From Thunnus maccoyii (Eukaryota > Chordata > Actinopteri > Scombriformes > Scombridae), in NCBI RefSeq assembly GCF_910596095.1, contig NC_056548.1, positions 10,565,151-10,629,150 of the forward strand: a stretch of DNA of 64,000 bases, read 5' to 3'. A program made the translations under genes and the position numbers. Positions 44,626-55,618 of the stretch are shown piece after piece (position 1 is the first letter of the stretch; every line of letters begins with the position of its first letter). The notes under the pieces are model-generated. The model ran no database searches and was not told the origin of the DNA. It saw only the letters and a program-made list of their open reading frames with translations.

Positions 44626-44904
44626 AACATTTCTAAATAATCATAAATATAATTAATCATAAATTACAGAATGAGTATATAGTGTATTTGTGAAACCTTG
44701 TATGTAAAACAAATTAAATAAGTAGATACCAACCACTCCCATTGAAACAAATGTTGTAAATCCTCAAATTTGTTAACAAAAGAAGTTATTTTATTCTATT
44801 AAGATCATAGATGGTGTAAATCCAAACAGTATTTCTCCTGATTTTGTGTCCCACGTTGCCTTCAGTCTGTTGAGAGCAGAGAAATCATTTCCATAGAGAG
44901 GAGG

Positions 44905-44950
44905 CTTTGCATCGTCAGCTGATCCTCCAGTGAACTGAGAGGGTTTATAG
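44905..44950 (+). promoter_or_regulatory. V1-9 promoter boxes
   Basis: CTTTGCAT and GTTTATAG at standard spacing. Confidence 0.5.
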
Positions 44951-45014
44951 TCCTGTGAGTTCAACACTGCAGGACTCAGATCTGTCAGTCAACACAGCAG
45001 AAAGCACAACCACC

Positions 45015-45485
45015 ATGACTCTCATCACCATCCTCATCTGGACGCTGGCCTGCTGCTGTTTTACAGGTTCATTCACTCAGCAACATTTCAAACATGATGT
45101 GTTTCCTTTTCTGTCATTAATTTCTGCTGATAAATGAAAGATTTGTTTCTGTCTGCAGGATGCAGCGGTCAGGTGACTGTGACTCAACCTCCAGTAGTGA
45201 CATCTACTCCAGGATCCACTGTCACTCTGACCTGTAAAATTAATCATCCTGTTTACATCTGTAATGGTATTGGTTTATGTATATTCTGGTATCAACACAA
45301 ATCTGGACAGGCTCCAAAACTCCTAATAAAATATGCAAGCACACTTGAATCAGGAACACCAGCTCGGTTTAGTGGCAGTGGAAGCAGCTCTGACTTCTCT
45401 TTGACCATCAGTGGAGTTCAGACTGAAGATGCAGCAGTTTACTACTGTCAGAGTGTACACTATATAAACAGTGCTGATGTGTTCA
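45015..45485 (+). CDS. Ig light-chain V gene, V1 family (V1-9), CDR1 with two extra cysteines
   Basis: Leader 45015-45066, V exon 45159-45485. CDR1 [18 protein letters not shown] has the same cysteine spacing as V1-6. FR2 is [13 protein letters not shown]2 region [11 protein letters not shown]3 start [12 protein letters not shown]. Open. Its downstream constant exon is C-II, but the V2 that should lie between is replaced by repeats. Confidence 0.91.
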
Positions 45486-45513
45486 CACAGTGATTTGTAG
45501 TCGTACAAAAACC
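45486..45513 (+). other. V1-9 RSS, 12-bp spacer
   Basis: CACAGTG, ATTTGTAGTCGT, ACAAAAACC. Confidence 0.95.
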
Positions 45514-45935
45514 TCCCTCAGTCAGACTGCAGAGACACTGAGCTGTTACAGCAGGAACCAACTGCAGCTGCTGAAGAGGAAGAGACTCTGACACAGACCA
45601 CTGAACACAGAGCTGACAGTAACCTCACCAAGCACAAACTGTACCAATCACAAACAACATGTACACATGAATATATTGGCATATTTTATATTTTTAAATA
45701 TCTTCCTTTTATTCCATGTCAAAAAGTGTGAAACTGACATTGAAACTAACCATCATGATGTTCATTTTCCACATACAGTGATATCAGAAGTTGTGGAAAA
45801 AAAAAAACGGAACATTTTCCACAATCTAGAAACTTAGACACACATCAACATGTTGTTTGTCACTCAGATATTTGCTGATTCACTGTCTTGTTGACTGATA
45901 CAAACTCTCATATCTGTCAGTTAAAGACAAAGCAA

Positions 45936-46100
45936 GAGCCAGTAGCCAGTTAGCTTGGCTTAGCATAACAACTGGAAACAGAGGGAAACAGCTAGCCTGG
46001 CTCTGTCTGAAGGCAACAAAATCGGCCCACCAGTACCTCTAAAGCTCATTAATTAACATGTTATATGTTGCCTGTTTAATCCCCCAAAAAACAAATTGAA
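45936..46100. repeat. Fold-back repeat, truncated, unit 8b
   Basis: The left part of the element ends at CAAATTGAA, where the unrelated repeat island begins. Confidence 0.7.
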
Positions 46101-46653
46101 CTGCAAGCAGCGTTGAACGGGCCTTCGCGCCCTTGCGCACGTCGGGCCGTGGCGCAATCGAAGGGCTTCTGTGACGGGCATGTAGATGTCTTCAGACCCG
46201 GGCTGTTTTCAGACAGTGCAAGAAGGAGATAAACATCACTTCCTTTGTCCACTGTTTTGCCCACTGTTGGGGCTGCTTTACTGAAATTTCGTAGATGGCA
46301 CTATTCAGCCAGTTTGCATCACTGATGGAATATTGTCATGTACACGTGTTCAGGCCGGGAGTCTTATCAACCATGTAAAGTTTGGTGCAGATTGGAGCAT
46401 TTACAATAAAGTTATAGCAACTTCCTCCGTCATGGCGAAGCATCAAATCTCAATTGTGTGAGGATGAGAATTTTCTGCAGCGTGAGACATGGCTGCCTTG
46501 CTCACACCTGTGTCATAAAAATCATGCAAGTTTTGTGCCCATTCACTTGAATTTCAATTAGTAAACTGAAAACCCTTGATGAGTTTGTGTGTAAAACAAA
46601 TTAATTTTCTAATTTTCATCAAGTCTATTTTTAGGAATGTAAAGACTTTTAAC

Positions 46654-47086
46654 TAGGGATGCATAACATTGGATTTTTGCCGATATTCGATATGCTGATA
46701 TTTCCAACTCATTGTGGCCGATTGCCGATGCCGATATATGCACATATTTTTACCAGCTGGCTGAGGAGGCTATTATGCATGCAAGCATAGATTATACTAT
46801 GATCAAGAAAGACAATATATGAAGGAAGAACTTAGGAAGACTGCAGTTCAGTAGCTCAGCATTTAAGTTCTTCCCTCATATAGGCTATAGTCTTTCTTGA
46901 TCATTAGTACAATATATGATTGCATGTGTAATAGTCTCCTCAGCGAAGTGGAAAAAATATGTGCATATATCAACATCGGCAGTTGGCAAAAATGACAGTC
47001 AAAAAGTAATCATGTTAAATAATTGTGATCCAATATTGAACAAAAATAATTGTGATTATGATTTTTTCCATAATTGAGCACCCCTA
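46654..47086. mobile_element. Long fold-back MITE-like element
   Basis: The two halves are inverted copies: ATGATCAAGAAAGAC near 46798 pairs with GTCTTTCTTGATCAT near 46890, and the outer parts also pair (GCACATATTTTTACC near 46740 with the reverse complement of GGAAAAAATATGTGC near 46950). Ends TAGGGATGC and GCACCCCTA are imperfect terminal inverted repeats, hAT-like in style. No target-site duplication is clear. No transposase. Confidence 0.65.
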
Positions 47087-47110
47087 AAAACAACATAAAT
47101 TGTGATTTAC

Positions 47111-47135
47111 ATACACACACACACACACACACACA
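47111..47135. repeat. CA microsatellite
   Basis: Uninterrupted AC dinucleotide run. Confidence 0.9.
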
Positions 47136-47371
47136 AAGAGTTTAAATATGTATGTGATAAATTGTAAATATGTATGTAATGAATAGTTTTCTTTAAGAAA
47201 CTGTTACTTGAACATTTTTCAGTGTGCTCCTAAAGTTATATGTGTGCTCCTATTTTTTTTCATTTAGGAGCACATGTACTCCTTGAAAAAAAGCAAGGAT
47301 TGAACACTGCTGTCGGATGTGTAGAAACACATCACAAGTAACTGGAGTGTGGCGCAGTCCAAGGGCTTCTG

Positions 47372-47391
47372 CCCCCCCCCCCCCCCCCCCC
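47372..47391. repeat. Poly-C run
   Basis: Twenty consecutive Cs; length is prone to sequencing error. Confidence 0.9.
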
Positions 47392-47934
47392 TTCCATTCT
47401 CTCTCTCTCTCCCTCTCAGCTGGAGAGAAGCATTTCAGAGTACTCTTCTTGTGAAATATCCTCATAAATCCCATGACTTTGGCCAAATCTTGCATTAAAA
47501 ATCACATTTTTTTGTAGGAATTTTCATCGCAAATCCATTGATACAGGTTTGAAAGTGGTCGGATTTATAGTTTAGACGTCAGACGACCCAGTTTGGCACA
47601 AAGTCCATGCCCAGAGATTGCCTCCCCATTGGTTTACATTGTAAGGTGTGATGTCGCACTCCAACTTTCAGGGCTTACTAGATCTAAACCGTTCGAGTTA
47701 TTACAAAGTTTTTAATAACTCTTGTTCAGCACAGTGTGATAAGTCATGTATTTAAGTTTGAAGCCGATGCCATTAACGCCCTAGGAGAAGATAGCGTTTA
47801 TTCAAGGTCCAAAATTGGCACAAAGTCATACTTTCATGGGTGAACTGCGGACTTCCTGTTGGATTTAGGTCAAGGGTGTCAGCATATGAATTGTAGGTCT
47901 TGATGAGACGAATAATTCAGTTTTGGTTCGATCT

Positions 47935-47973
47935 CTCTACGACATTCCTACGGCCCATAGGAATGTCGTAGAG
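47935..47973. repeat. Perfect 16-bp inverted repeat (hairpin) at island end
   Basis: CTCTACGACATTCCTA, 7-base loop CGGCCCA, then the exact reverse complement. It marks the right edge of the repeat island. Confidence 0.9.
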
Positions 47974-48109
47974 AACCATCTCTTGTACTATTAGATATAC
48001 AGTATTATAACATCAGGAATGATGATATTTGGATGACCAAGAAGCTATTTTTCATAATGAATTGATTTTAAAAGAAATACAAACACAATGACTCATTATA
48101 ATCAACAGT

Positions 48110-48115
48110 TTTATT
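48110..48115 (-). promoter_or_regulatory. C-II (C8) polyadenylation signal
   Basis: AATAAA on the minus strand, 273 nt after the stop codon, same position as after C6. Confidence 0.6.
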
Positions 48116-48387
48116 GAATAATGGTTCAATGTTCATTCCACATTTTGAATGTATGAATAATTTCTCTTGGAGTGAAACTCAGAATATCAAGTTTCATTTG
48201 AAAAGTAATGAACATAAAGCAGAATATAAGGAAGATCAGTATTAGAAAGCAACATGCACATTAAAACACTGAGTAGAGAGATGTGAAACTTGCAGAAACA
48301 GCTGAACAGAGAAGATCTGTAGCTTCATCAAGATCTCTAGCAAAGAAAAAGAAGCATCATTTCCTGACAGGAAGTGTTGCTGAAGCT

Positions 48388-48710
48388 CTACTCTGAGCAG
48401 CGGTCAGGGTCCAGGGTTTGAGTGACGGGGGTCTGTCCACTCAGACTGGCCTCACAGCTCACTGAGCCCACCTTCCTCCACTGGTCTGCAGAGAGGCTCA
48501 GGGTGCTGCTCCGGCTGTAGTGGCCGTCCCTCCCCAGGACCTCCGTGCCGTGTGACACCCCTGAGGAGCTGCTGCTGCCCCCCACCTTCCAGTCCAGCCT
48601 CCAGGCTGAGGGGAAGCCCCCACTGGACAGACACACCAGTGTGGCACTGCCCTGCTGCAGCTGCTCTCTGGAGGGGGGGAGGACGGTCAGGGTGGGCCGC
48701 ACCACACCCA
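48388..48710 (-). CDS. Ig light-chain constant exon, isotype C-II (C8)
   Basis: 323-nt exon, open, acceptor CTCCTCCAG at its 5' side. Spliced to J8 it reads D-L-GVVRPTLTVLPPSREQL, with first domain cysteine in ATLVCLSSGGFPS, RLDWKVGG, a serine-rich SSSSSG stretch, second cysteine in VGSVSCEASLSG, and C-terminal QTPVTQTLDPDRCSE whose cysteine is expected to bind the heavy chain. About 107 residues. It shares only the domain framework with C-I, so it is a separate kappa-like isotype. It is the only intact C-II in the window. Confidence 0.92.
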
Positions 48711-48979
48711 CTGGAGGAGAGAGAGGGGGGAGGAGAGGGGGGAGAAAAGACAAAGACGGAAAACTTTAGAGCTTGTGCTGCTGTTGCACTCATACACTAA
48801 GAATCAGACCATCAGACACATGAGTTCAATGCAGTGAAAAAGGTTCATTGATAATAATTATTGATGACATCTTCATATCTGTTTCATAATGTGAGACAGT
48901 GAATAATTCATTTTCTTGTGTTTAAAGTGACAGAAGTGAAACACTCATGTGAATACAGTTAAACTTTGTCATCTGTCTC

Positions 48980-48989
48980 TTTCACTTCC
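48980..48989 (-). promoter_or_regulatory. ETS-IRF composite motif, C-II unit 8b
   Basis: GGAAGTGAAA on the minus strand within the J8-C8 intron. Confidence 0.6.
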
Positions 48990-49477
48990 TTTTCACTACA
49001 TGTGAAATAAATGAACCGTGAACACAAAGCTGAGCTGCATTAACTGATAAAATCATATTAGCGGTAAACAACAATTGATTTTAAAAACAGTTTGGATGAT
49101 CAAAATAAGTGAATTTAAAAAAATAAAACTACTGATGTTTCGTAGATAAATCTTTGCTTTTTTCCCCCAAATATTGTTGTCAAACATTTGAATGCAGATA
49201 ATATTTAAAAGTTAAATAAAAGTTAAAAGTCATCGTAAAAATAATATATTAGAAAATGTATGTTTATCTTTTTTATCCAAAAATGTATTATCTTAAATAC
49301 TGAATGAATTTTGATCTCTGCAAAGTTTCTTCTCAGATTGTGAGATCAGCCTTGTTTGATTAATAACAAAAAACAGAAAATCATGCAAACACTGAACTTA
49401 ATCACAGTGTCATGAAATATTTGATAAAAGGTATAAATTCTATATATTGTAAAAAGTAATAAATCTCTGGTACTTAC

Positions 49478-49515
49478 AGTCAACGATGAGTTTGGTTCCT
49501 CCACCAAAAGTCCAC
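49478..49515 (-). CDS. Ig light-chain J segment of C-II cassette (J8)
   Basis: Encodes [12 protein letters not shown]; shares the IVD ending with J6. Confidence 0.93.
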
Positions 49516-49554
49516 CACAGTGATACAAACTCATTAAGTGGCCGTACAAAAACC
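49516..49554 (-). other. J8 RSS, 23-bp spacer
   Basis: Consensus nonamer and heptamer. Confidence 0.95.
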
Positions 49555-50077
49555 TCCTGCACTGTGAACAAGCATCTATCCACTGAAAAGTCACTTTATT
49601 TTCTGCTAAAACTGGATAATTAACATTTTATCAAATGTATAAAATGTTTTCATTGATTTAGTTTTAAATTTCCTCATGAATCAAAATATTTTACATCATT
49701 TTTATGAAATTTTGTACAAGTGACAACAAAACAGGTTGATTTGCCCTGTAACAAATTGAGATTGTAAACATGTTACATATTTGAGACAATGTTAAATAAA
49801 TATTTCTAAATAATCATAAATATAATTAATCATAAATTATAGAATGAGTATATAGTGTATTTGTGAAACCTTGTTTGTAAAACAAATTGAATAAATAGAT
49901 ACCAACCACTCCCATTGAAACAAATGTTGTAAATCCTCAAATTTGTTTCCAAAAGAAGTTATTTTATTCCATTAAGATCATAGATGGTGTAAATCCAAAC
50001 AATATTTCTCCTGATTTTGTGTCCCACGTTGCCTTCAGTCTGTTGAGAGCAGAGAAATCATTTCCATAGAGAGGAGG

Positions 50078-50123
50078 CTTTGCATCGTCAGCTGATCCTC
50101 CAGTGAACTGAGAAGGTTTATAG
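50078..50123 (+). promoter_or_regulatory. V1-10 promoter boxes
   Basis: CTTTGCAT and GTTTATAG at standard spacing. Confidence 0.5.
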
Positions 50124-50187
50124 TCCTGTGAGTTCAACACTGCAGGACTCAGATCTGTCAGTCAACACAGCAGAAAGCACAACCACC

Positions 50188-50624
50188 ATGACTCTCATCA
50201 CCATCCTCATCTGGACGCTGGCCTGCTGCTGTTTTACAGGTTCATTCACTCAGTAACATTTCAAACATGATGTGTTTCCTTTTCTGTCATTTATTTCTGC
50301 TGATAAATGAAAGATTTGTTTCTGTCTGCAGGATGCAGCGGTCAGGTGACTGTGACTCAACCTCCAGTAGTGACATCTACTCCAGGATCCACTGTCACTC
50401 TGACCTGTAAAACCAGCCAGGCTGTTCTTAGATATAGTGATGGAGATGAAGCTATGTTCTGGTATCAACAGAAATCTGGACAGACTCCAAAACTCGTAAT
50501 AAAATATGCAAGCACACGTGAATCAGGAACACCAGCTCGGTTTAGTGGCAGTGGAAGCAGCGCTGACTTCACCTTGATGCAGCAGTTTACTACTGTAAGA
50601 GTGTCCATAGTGGGCCGGTGTTCA
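50188..50624 (+). pseudogene. V1 pseudogene (V1-10)
   Basis: Leader 50188-50239 and V exon 50332-50624 are normal through FR3 (CDR1 [17 protein letters not shown]2 region [20 protein letters not shown]). Then 25 bases are missing relative to other V1 genes (the part coding TISGVQTE), shifting the frame before Cys104. The downstream bases still spell a KSVHSGPVF-type CDR3 in another frame. A V to J joint could not yield a normal domain. The RSS is intact, so it may still recombine unproductively. Confidence 0.93.
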
Positions 50625-50652
50625 CACAGTGATTTGTAGTCGTACAAAAACC
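50625..50652 (+). other. V1-10 RSS, 12-bp spacer
   Basis: CACAGTG, ATTTGTAGTCGT, ACAAAAACC. Confidence 0.95.
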
Positions 50653-51105
50653 TCCCTCAGTCAGACTGCAGAGACACTGAGCTGTTACAGCAGGAACCGA
50701 CGGCAGCTGCTGAAGAGGAAGAGACTCTGACACAGACCACTGAACACAGAGCTGACAGTAACCTCACCAAGCACAAACTGTACCAATCACAAACAACATA
50801 TACACAAGGATATATTGGCACATTTTATATTTTTAAATATCTTCCTTTTATTCCATGTCAAAAAGTGTGAAACTGACATTGAAACTAACCATCATGATGT
50901 TCATTTTCCACATACAGTGATATCAGAAGTTGTGAAAAAAAAAAAAAAAAACGGAACATTTTCCACAATCTAGAAACTTAGACACACATCAACATGTTGT
51001 TTGTCACTTAAAAACATTATTCACTGGACATTCTCAGATATTTGCTGATTCACTGTCTTGTTGACTGATACAAACTCTCATATCTGTCAGTTAAAGACAA
51101 AGCAA

Positions 51106-51166
51106 GAGCCAGTAGCCAGTTAGCTTAGCTTAGCATAACAACTGGAAATAGAGGGAAACAGCTAGC
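51106..51166. repeat. Fold-back repeat remnant, unit 9
   Basis: Left terminal repeat only, with the same GCTAGC|AACTTATTACTC deletion junction as unit 8. Confidence 0.75.
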
Positions 51167-51427
51167 AACTTATTACTCAACTTCAGATAAATCAAATACC
51201 AAATATACAATATAACATACTTTAATTAGAGTAGACACCTGTTAAGTGTGAAGGGAAAGAATTGGTCACCTAAAACACTGAGCAGGCCCTAAAGTGAGAT
51301 AAAATGGGTTTAAATTCCTGCCTTTGTGCTAACAACAACAATAATAAAAATGATTGTGAAAACAGAGAAATCAAAATCAATCAAATGTTGGGTCAGATCA
51401 TGCTGAGTTAAGTGTTCATCCAATCTG

Positions 51428-51441
51428 CCAGCAGGTGGCGC
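51428..51441 (+). promoter_or_regulatory. CTCF-like site, unit 9
   Basis: CCAGCAGGTGGCGC, 274 bp before the V2-9 leader. Confidence 0.55.
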
Positions 51442-51597
51442 CATACAACCTAAACAACATAATAAAGAGGATAAAGTCAATGTTTTCTGGATGAACTTTG
51501 AATTAGAATGATCCTCTGTAGAGGTTGATCTCTCACTCCTCCTCACCTCTGCTCTTTCTGTTTCACAACAACAGGTGTGTGTTTGCCTTCTTAAATG

Positions 51598-51607
51598 TAT
51601 TTTGCAT
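51598..51607 (+). promoter_or_regulatory. V2-9 octamer-like box
   Basis: TATTTTGCAT, 95 bp before the leader ATG. Confidence 0.4.
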
Positions 51608-51701
51608 GACTTTCATGCATCACTGCTCCTCAGAGTTTAAGTTCTTGTGTCACAGAGAGTCTGAACTGCTTTCATGCACTCACACTGAAAACTGCATCAG
51701 G

Positions 51702-52215
51702 ATGATGTCGCCAATAACTCTGCTGGTCATGTTGGGTTTTCTGAGTCAGGGTGAGAGATTCTGAAAATGTTTGGTGCAAATCCAGTCTGTGTTCTCCCTT
51801 TTACTTTTGCTTAAATGTCTTTTCTATTTTTCTCTCCCATCACAACCTGAACTGCTTCTCCATTGGCTATTGGCTATAATATTTACTCTTTAAGATTTTT
51901 CATTTCTCATTTCAGAGTCTTCTGCCAACAATTTTCTGACTCAGACTGACAAATTCAAGTCTGTTAGTCTTGGAGGGACGGTGACCATCAGCGCCACAGG
52001 GAGTTCAAACATCGGTAGTGATCTCAGTTGGTACCTTCAGAAACCTGGACAAGCTCCCAAACTTCTTATATACAGCGCTTCAACTCTACAGTCAGGAACT
52101 CCATCTCGATTCAGTGGCAGTAGATCTGGTTCAGGTTACACCCTGACCATCAGTGGTGTTCAGGCTGAAGATGTTGGAGATTACTACTGTCTTGGTGCCC
52201 ATGGTGGAGCGTTCA
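51702..52215 (+). CDS. Ig light-chain V gene, V2 family (V2-9), lacks Cys23
   Basis: Leader 51702-51750, V exon 51916-52215. The protein is identical to V2-1 (CDR1 [13 protein letters not shown]2 region [11 protein letters not shown]3 start LGAHGGAF), including alanine in place of Cys23. Confidence 0.88.
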
Positions 52216-52243
52216 CACAGTGATTTATAGCCGTACAAAAACC
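52216..52243 (+). other. V2-9 RSS, 12-bp spacer
   Basis: CACAGTG, ATTTATAGCCGT, ACAAAAACC. Confidence 0.95.
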
Positions 52244-53447
52244 TCCTTCAGTTTGACTGAAGTGAAAACGGCCTGCTGCAGCTGCAGAGGGTTGATGAAG
52301 AGACTGTGATGAGGATAACTGGTCGAGTGAACACAACACTGTGACTCTGACACACAAGAGTCATCAAGCACAACCACAATGAACCCAAATAAAACTGAAA
52401 CAAACTGAAAGACATTTTCCAACCTGCAGTTTTTAAGTTAAATCTTCATCATTATTTCACATCATTTCAAGAACAGAGTTGTTGTAAGAATATATCCTCT
52501 GACAGCAACAAAATTCAACAATATTTCCACCAATAGTTTTACATTCAGCAGCAAAAAACAATCTACTGTAACAGTTTCATCTAAAAAAAGTTTTTGATTC
52601 AGAAATGATAAATATGTTATACTTTATATTTCATATTATATTGTTACACATACTATAAAATAATGAATAGAAACCTGACTAGATGTTGAAGTGAAGCATG
52701 TTGGAAAGATTAGGTATAATACTGGCATGAATATGCATTTCTCATGAATAATATATCACAAAATACACACAAAGATAGTGATTTACTATAATATTCAGTT
52801 TTATTTTATTGGTTACATGTTTGAATGATTAAAAAATGGTTATATTGAAACATAATGGCAATGCATCAGAATATGAGTAAGATTAGTGAGAGAAAACTGA
52901 ATACACATCTAGATAGAGTCATGATTTTGCACAAATAGTTGAACAGAGTAGATCTGTAGCCTCATCAATATCTCTGAACTACAACACACCTACTGGAGAA
53001 GAAAGAGGGAGGAATACATCTTCACTCAGCTACATAGATTCAATTCTTTTCTTGTATTTTTTGTAATAGAGAAACGTCTTTCGACACCAAATCATGGTTT
53101 TTTTTTCACATTTACTCTCAGTAGAAGAGCTCTGACAAATGTTGACTGATCAAATATTTCAGTCATGATTTTTTCAACACTGAAAATCTAATTCCAAAAT
53201 ATATTTTCCAAGTTTTTTAATCATGATATAAATTTGTATTTAAAAAAAACCCATTCTTGTTACTACATTATTCTCCTTCCATTACCAGTTAAAATGTTGT
53301 TAATTAACTTTGTCACTTAAGTCCGAAGCTTTTCAATTTCCACAGAGAGGAGAATCAGTTAAAGTTGTAAAACCTTTTCATTTCTTATCACTCTTCATAA
53401 GATAAAAGAACAAAATATTTATAATGTTTTCTTTCATCAGTGCAAGC

Positions 53448-53453
53448 TTTATT
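53448..53453 (-). promoter_or_regulatory. C9 polyadenylation signal
   Basis: AATAAA on the minus strand downstream of C9. Confidence 0.7.
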
Positions 53454-53667
53454 AGCAAAAACATCAATCATCAACAGGACAGTTATTAAGCACACTCACA
53501 TCTAGCTGCTGAGCTACACACATTACTCTCTAAGTTGTTGTTGTTCTCTGTCACACAAAGCTTCAGTTTACTCTACAGACATTAAAACTCATATTGATCA
53601 GATGAGCAGGTGTGTTCCTCCTGCTCCCCCCAGACACAGCTCCTGTCCTGGGCTTCAGCCAGCCCCT

Positions 53668-53987
53668 CTAGCCCTTACACTGGCTCCTGTGGAGGGACTG
53701 GGTCTGGCTGTGGTCCTGATGGAGGACCTTGCAGGAGTACAGCTCTCCTTCCATCCAGCGCTCCTGGCTCAGGCTCAGGATGCTGCTGCTGCTGTAGCGT
53801 CCGCTCTTCTCCTCCTCTGAGCTGCTCAGGACCCCCTCTGTCACCTCTCTACCGTCCACCTCCCAGCTCACCACGGCTCCCTGAGGAGAGTAGCCGGTCA
53901 GCAGGCAGGCCAGCGTGGCCGAGCCCCCAGAGAGCTGCTGAGAGGAGGGGGGAAGCAGAGAGACTGAGGGCCTGACCGTGGGGCCAG
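53668..53987 (-). CDS. Ig light-chain constant exon, isotype C-I (C9)
   Basis: 320-nt exon, open, predicted protein identical to C1 and C5. It is the duplicate of C1 at an offset of 49257 bp. Confidence 0.94.
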
Positions 53988-54425
53988 CTGGAGGGGAGAG
54001 CAGAGACACACAAGGAGCAGATTAACTTCTACTGTAGGACAGACAGCTGAGTTATGATACATGACAGAGGTTAACAATGCTGTGGATTAACTGTGTGTGT
54101 GACACTGTGATCAGACAGAGGAGAGGCAGTGAGAAATAGGAGGAAATGAGGGTTTTGTTAAAAAAGCTAAATGGTGTTTGAACTTGTAATTTTGACATTT
54201 AAAGCAATGAATCTATTGTGGCAAATCATCATAAATCACTAAGAATCAGACAATATACAACATGAGGCAGGTGTAAATGTAACGATTTTTTAAAATGAAT
54301 GAACGATAAATGAAATCTTCATATCTGCTTTATAATGTGTAATGATTTTGTTGATGAGTTTATATAAAAGTTAAGAGGTGAAACACTAATGTGTGATTAC
54401 AGTTAAAGACTTTGTCATCTGTCTG

Positions 54426-54435
54426 TTTCACTTCC
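54426..54435 (-). promoter_or_regulatory. ETS-IRF composite motif, unit 9
   Basis: GGAAGTGAAA on the minus strand within the J9-C9 intron. Confidence 0.55.
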
Positions 54436-54903
54436 TTTTCTCAACATCAAACTAACCAACTGTGAACACAAACTACAGCAAAACTGGATCTAAATATAAA
54501 CTCATTTATTTGTTTTACAGAAACCAACATTATATTTTAAATCTAAAAATTGTTTGAATGTTAAAAAATAATGAATAAAGTTAAATTTATTGTTTGGTTG
54601 TTAAAATGTTTGTCAGAGAAATTTTACAACGACATTTTGTGAAGCAAACAATTGACTAAAAGTAAAATATATGAAAATTAGATTTTTTTTTTTGCAAATA
54701 TGTCATCATAACACCATCTACAATAATAAACAATTAATAATATCTGCACAAAGTTTTCTCCAAACTTCAGCTGAGCTTAATGCAAAGTGAAAAATACCCA
54801 TAATATATAAATTACCCAAAATTAACACTAGTTTTATCACGTTCTGGTGCAAAACTCAGTATAATATATTATGTTGTAGAAATGAGAAATCTCTGGTACT
54901 TAC

Positions 54904-54941
54904 AGTTAATGATGAGTTTGGTTCCTCCACCAAAAGTCCAC
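54904..54941 (-). CDS. Ig light-chain J segment (J9)
   Basis: Encodes [12 protein letters not shown]; duplicate of J1. Confidence 0.93.
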
Positions 54942-54980
54942 CACAGTGATACAAACTCATTAAGTGGCCGTACAAAAACC
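54942..54980 (-). other. J9 RSS, 23-bp spacer
   Basis: Consensus nonamer and heptamer. Confidence 0.95.
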
Positions 54981-55508
54981 TCCTGCACTGTGAACAAGCA
55001 TCTATCCACTGAAAAGTCACTTTATTTTCTGCTAAAACTGGATAATTAACATTTTATCAAATGTATAAAATGTTTTCATTGATTTGGTTTTAAATTCCTT
55101 CATGAATCAAAATATTTTACATAATTTTTATGAAATTTTGTACAAGTGACAACAAAACAGGTTGATTTGCCCTGTAACAAATTCAGATTGTAAACATGTT
55201 ACATATTTGAGACAATGTTAAATAAACACAACATTTCTAAATAATCATAAATATAATTAATCATAAATTACAGAATGAGTATATAGTGTATTTGTGAAAC
55301 CTTGTATGTAAAACAAATTACATAAATAGATACCAACCACTCCCATTGAAACAAATGTTGTAAATCCTCAAATTTGTTTCCAAAAGAAGTTATTTTATTC
55401 CATTAAGATCATAGATGGTGTAAATCCAAACAGTATTTCTCCTGATTTTGTGTCCCACGTTGCCTTCAGTCTGTTGAGAGCAGAGAAATCATTTCCATAG
55501 AGAGGAGG

Positions 55509-55554
55509 CTTTGCATCGTCAGCTGATCCTCCAGTGAACTGAGAAGGTTTATAG
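55509..55554 (+). promoter_or_regulatory. V1-11 promoter boxes
   Basis: CTTTGCAT and GTTTATAG at standard spacing. Confidence 0.5.
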
Positions 55555-55618
55555 TCCTGTGAGTTCAACACTGCAGGACTCAGATCTGTCAGTCAACACA
55601 GCAGAAAGCACAACCACC

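Larger units (their letters stand above)
46101..47973. mobile_element. Repeat island replacing V2 in unit 8b
   Basis: About 1.9 kb unlike the rest of the array and more GC-rich at its left end. No coding potential is supported. It contains a GTGGCGCA...AAGGGCTTCTG block twice in direct orientation (46149-46171 and 47349-47371), a fold-back element (46654-47086), a CA run, a 20-C run and a terminal hairpin (47935-47973). I recognise its style as teleost interspersed repeat but cannot name the family. On its right the sequence resumes in the C-II 3' flank at the point equivalent to about 34020, so V2 and its flanks are gone. Confidence 0.7.

Noticed and set aside
46101-46260. GC-rich start of the repeat island considered as a tRNA or tRNA-derived SINE head
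   Set aside because: I could not find convincing A and B boxes or a cloverleaf.
47250-47495. Minus-strand 81-codon frame in the repeat island
   Set aside because: It depends on a poly-C run and a simple CT repeat; low-complexity translation.
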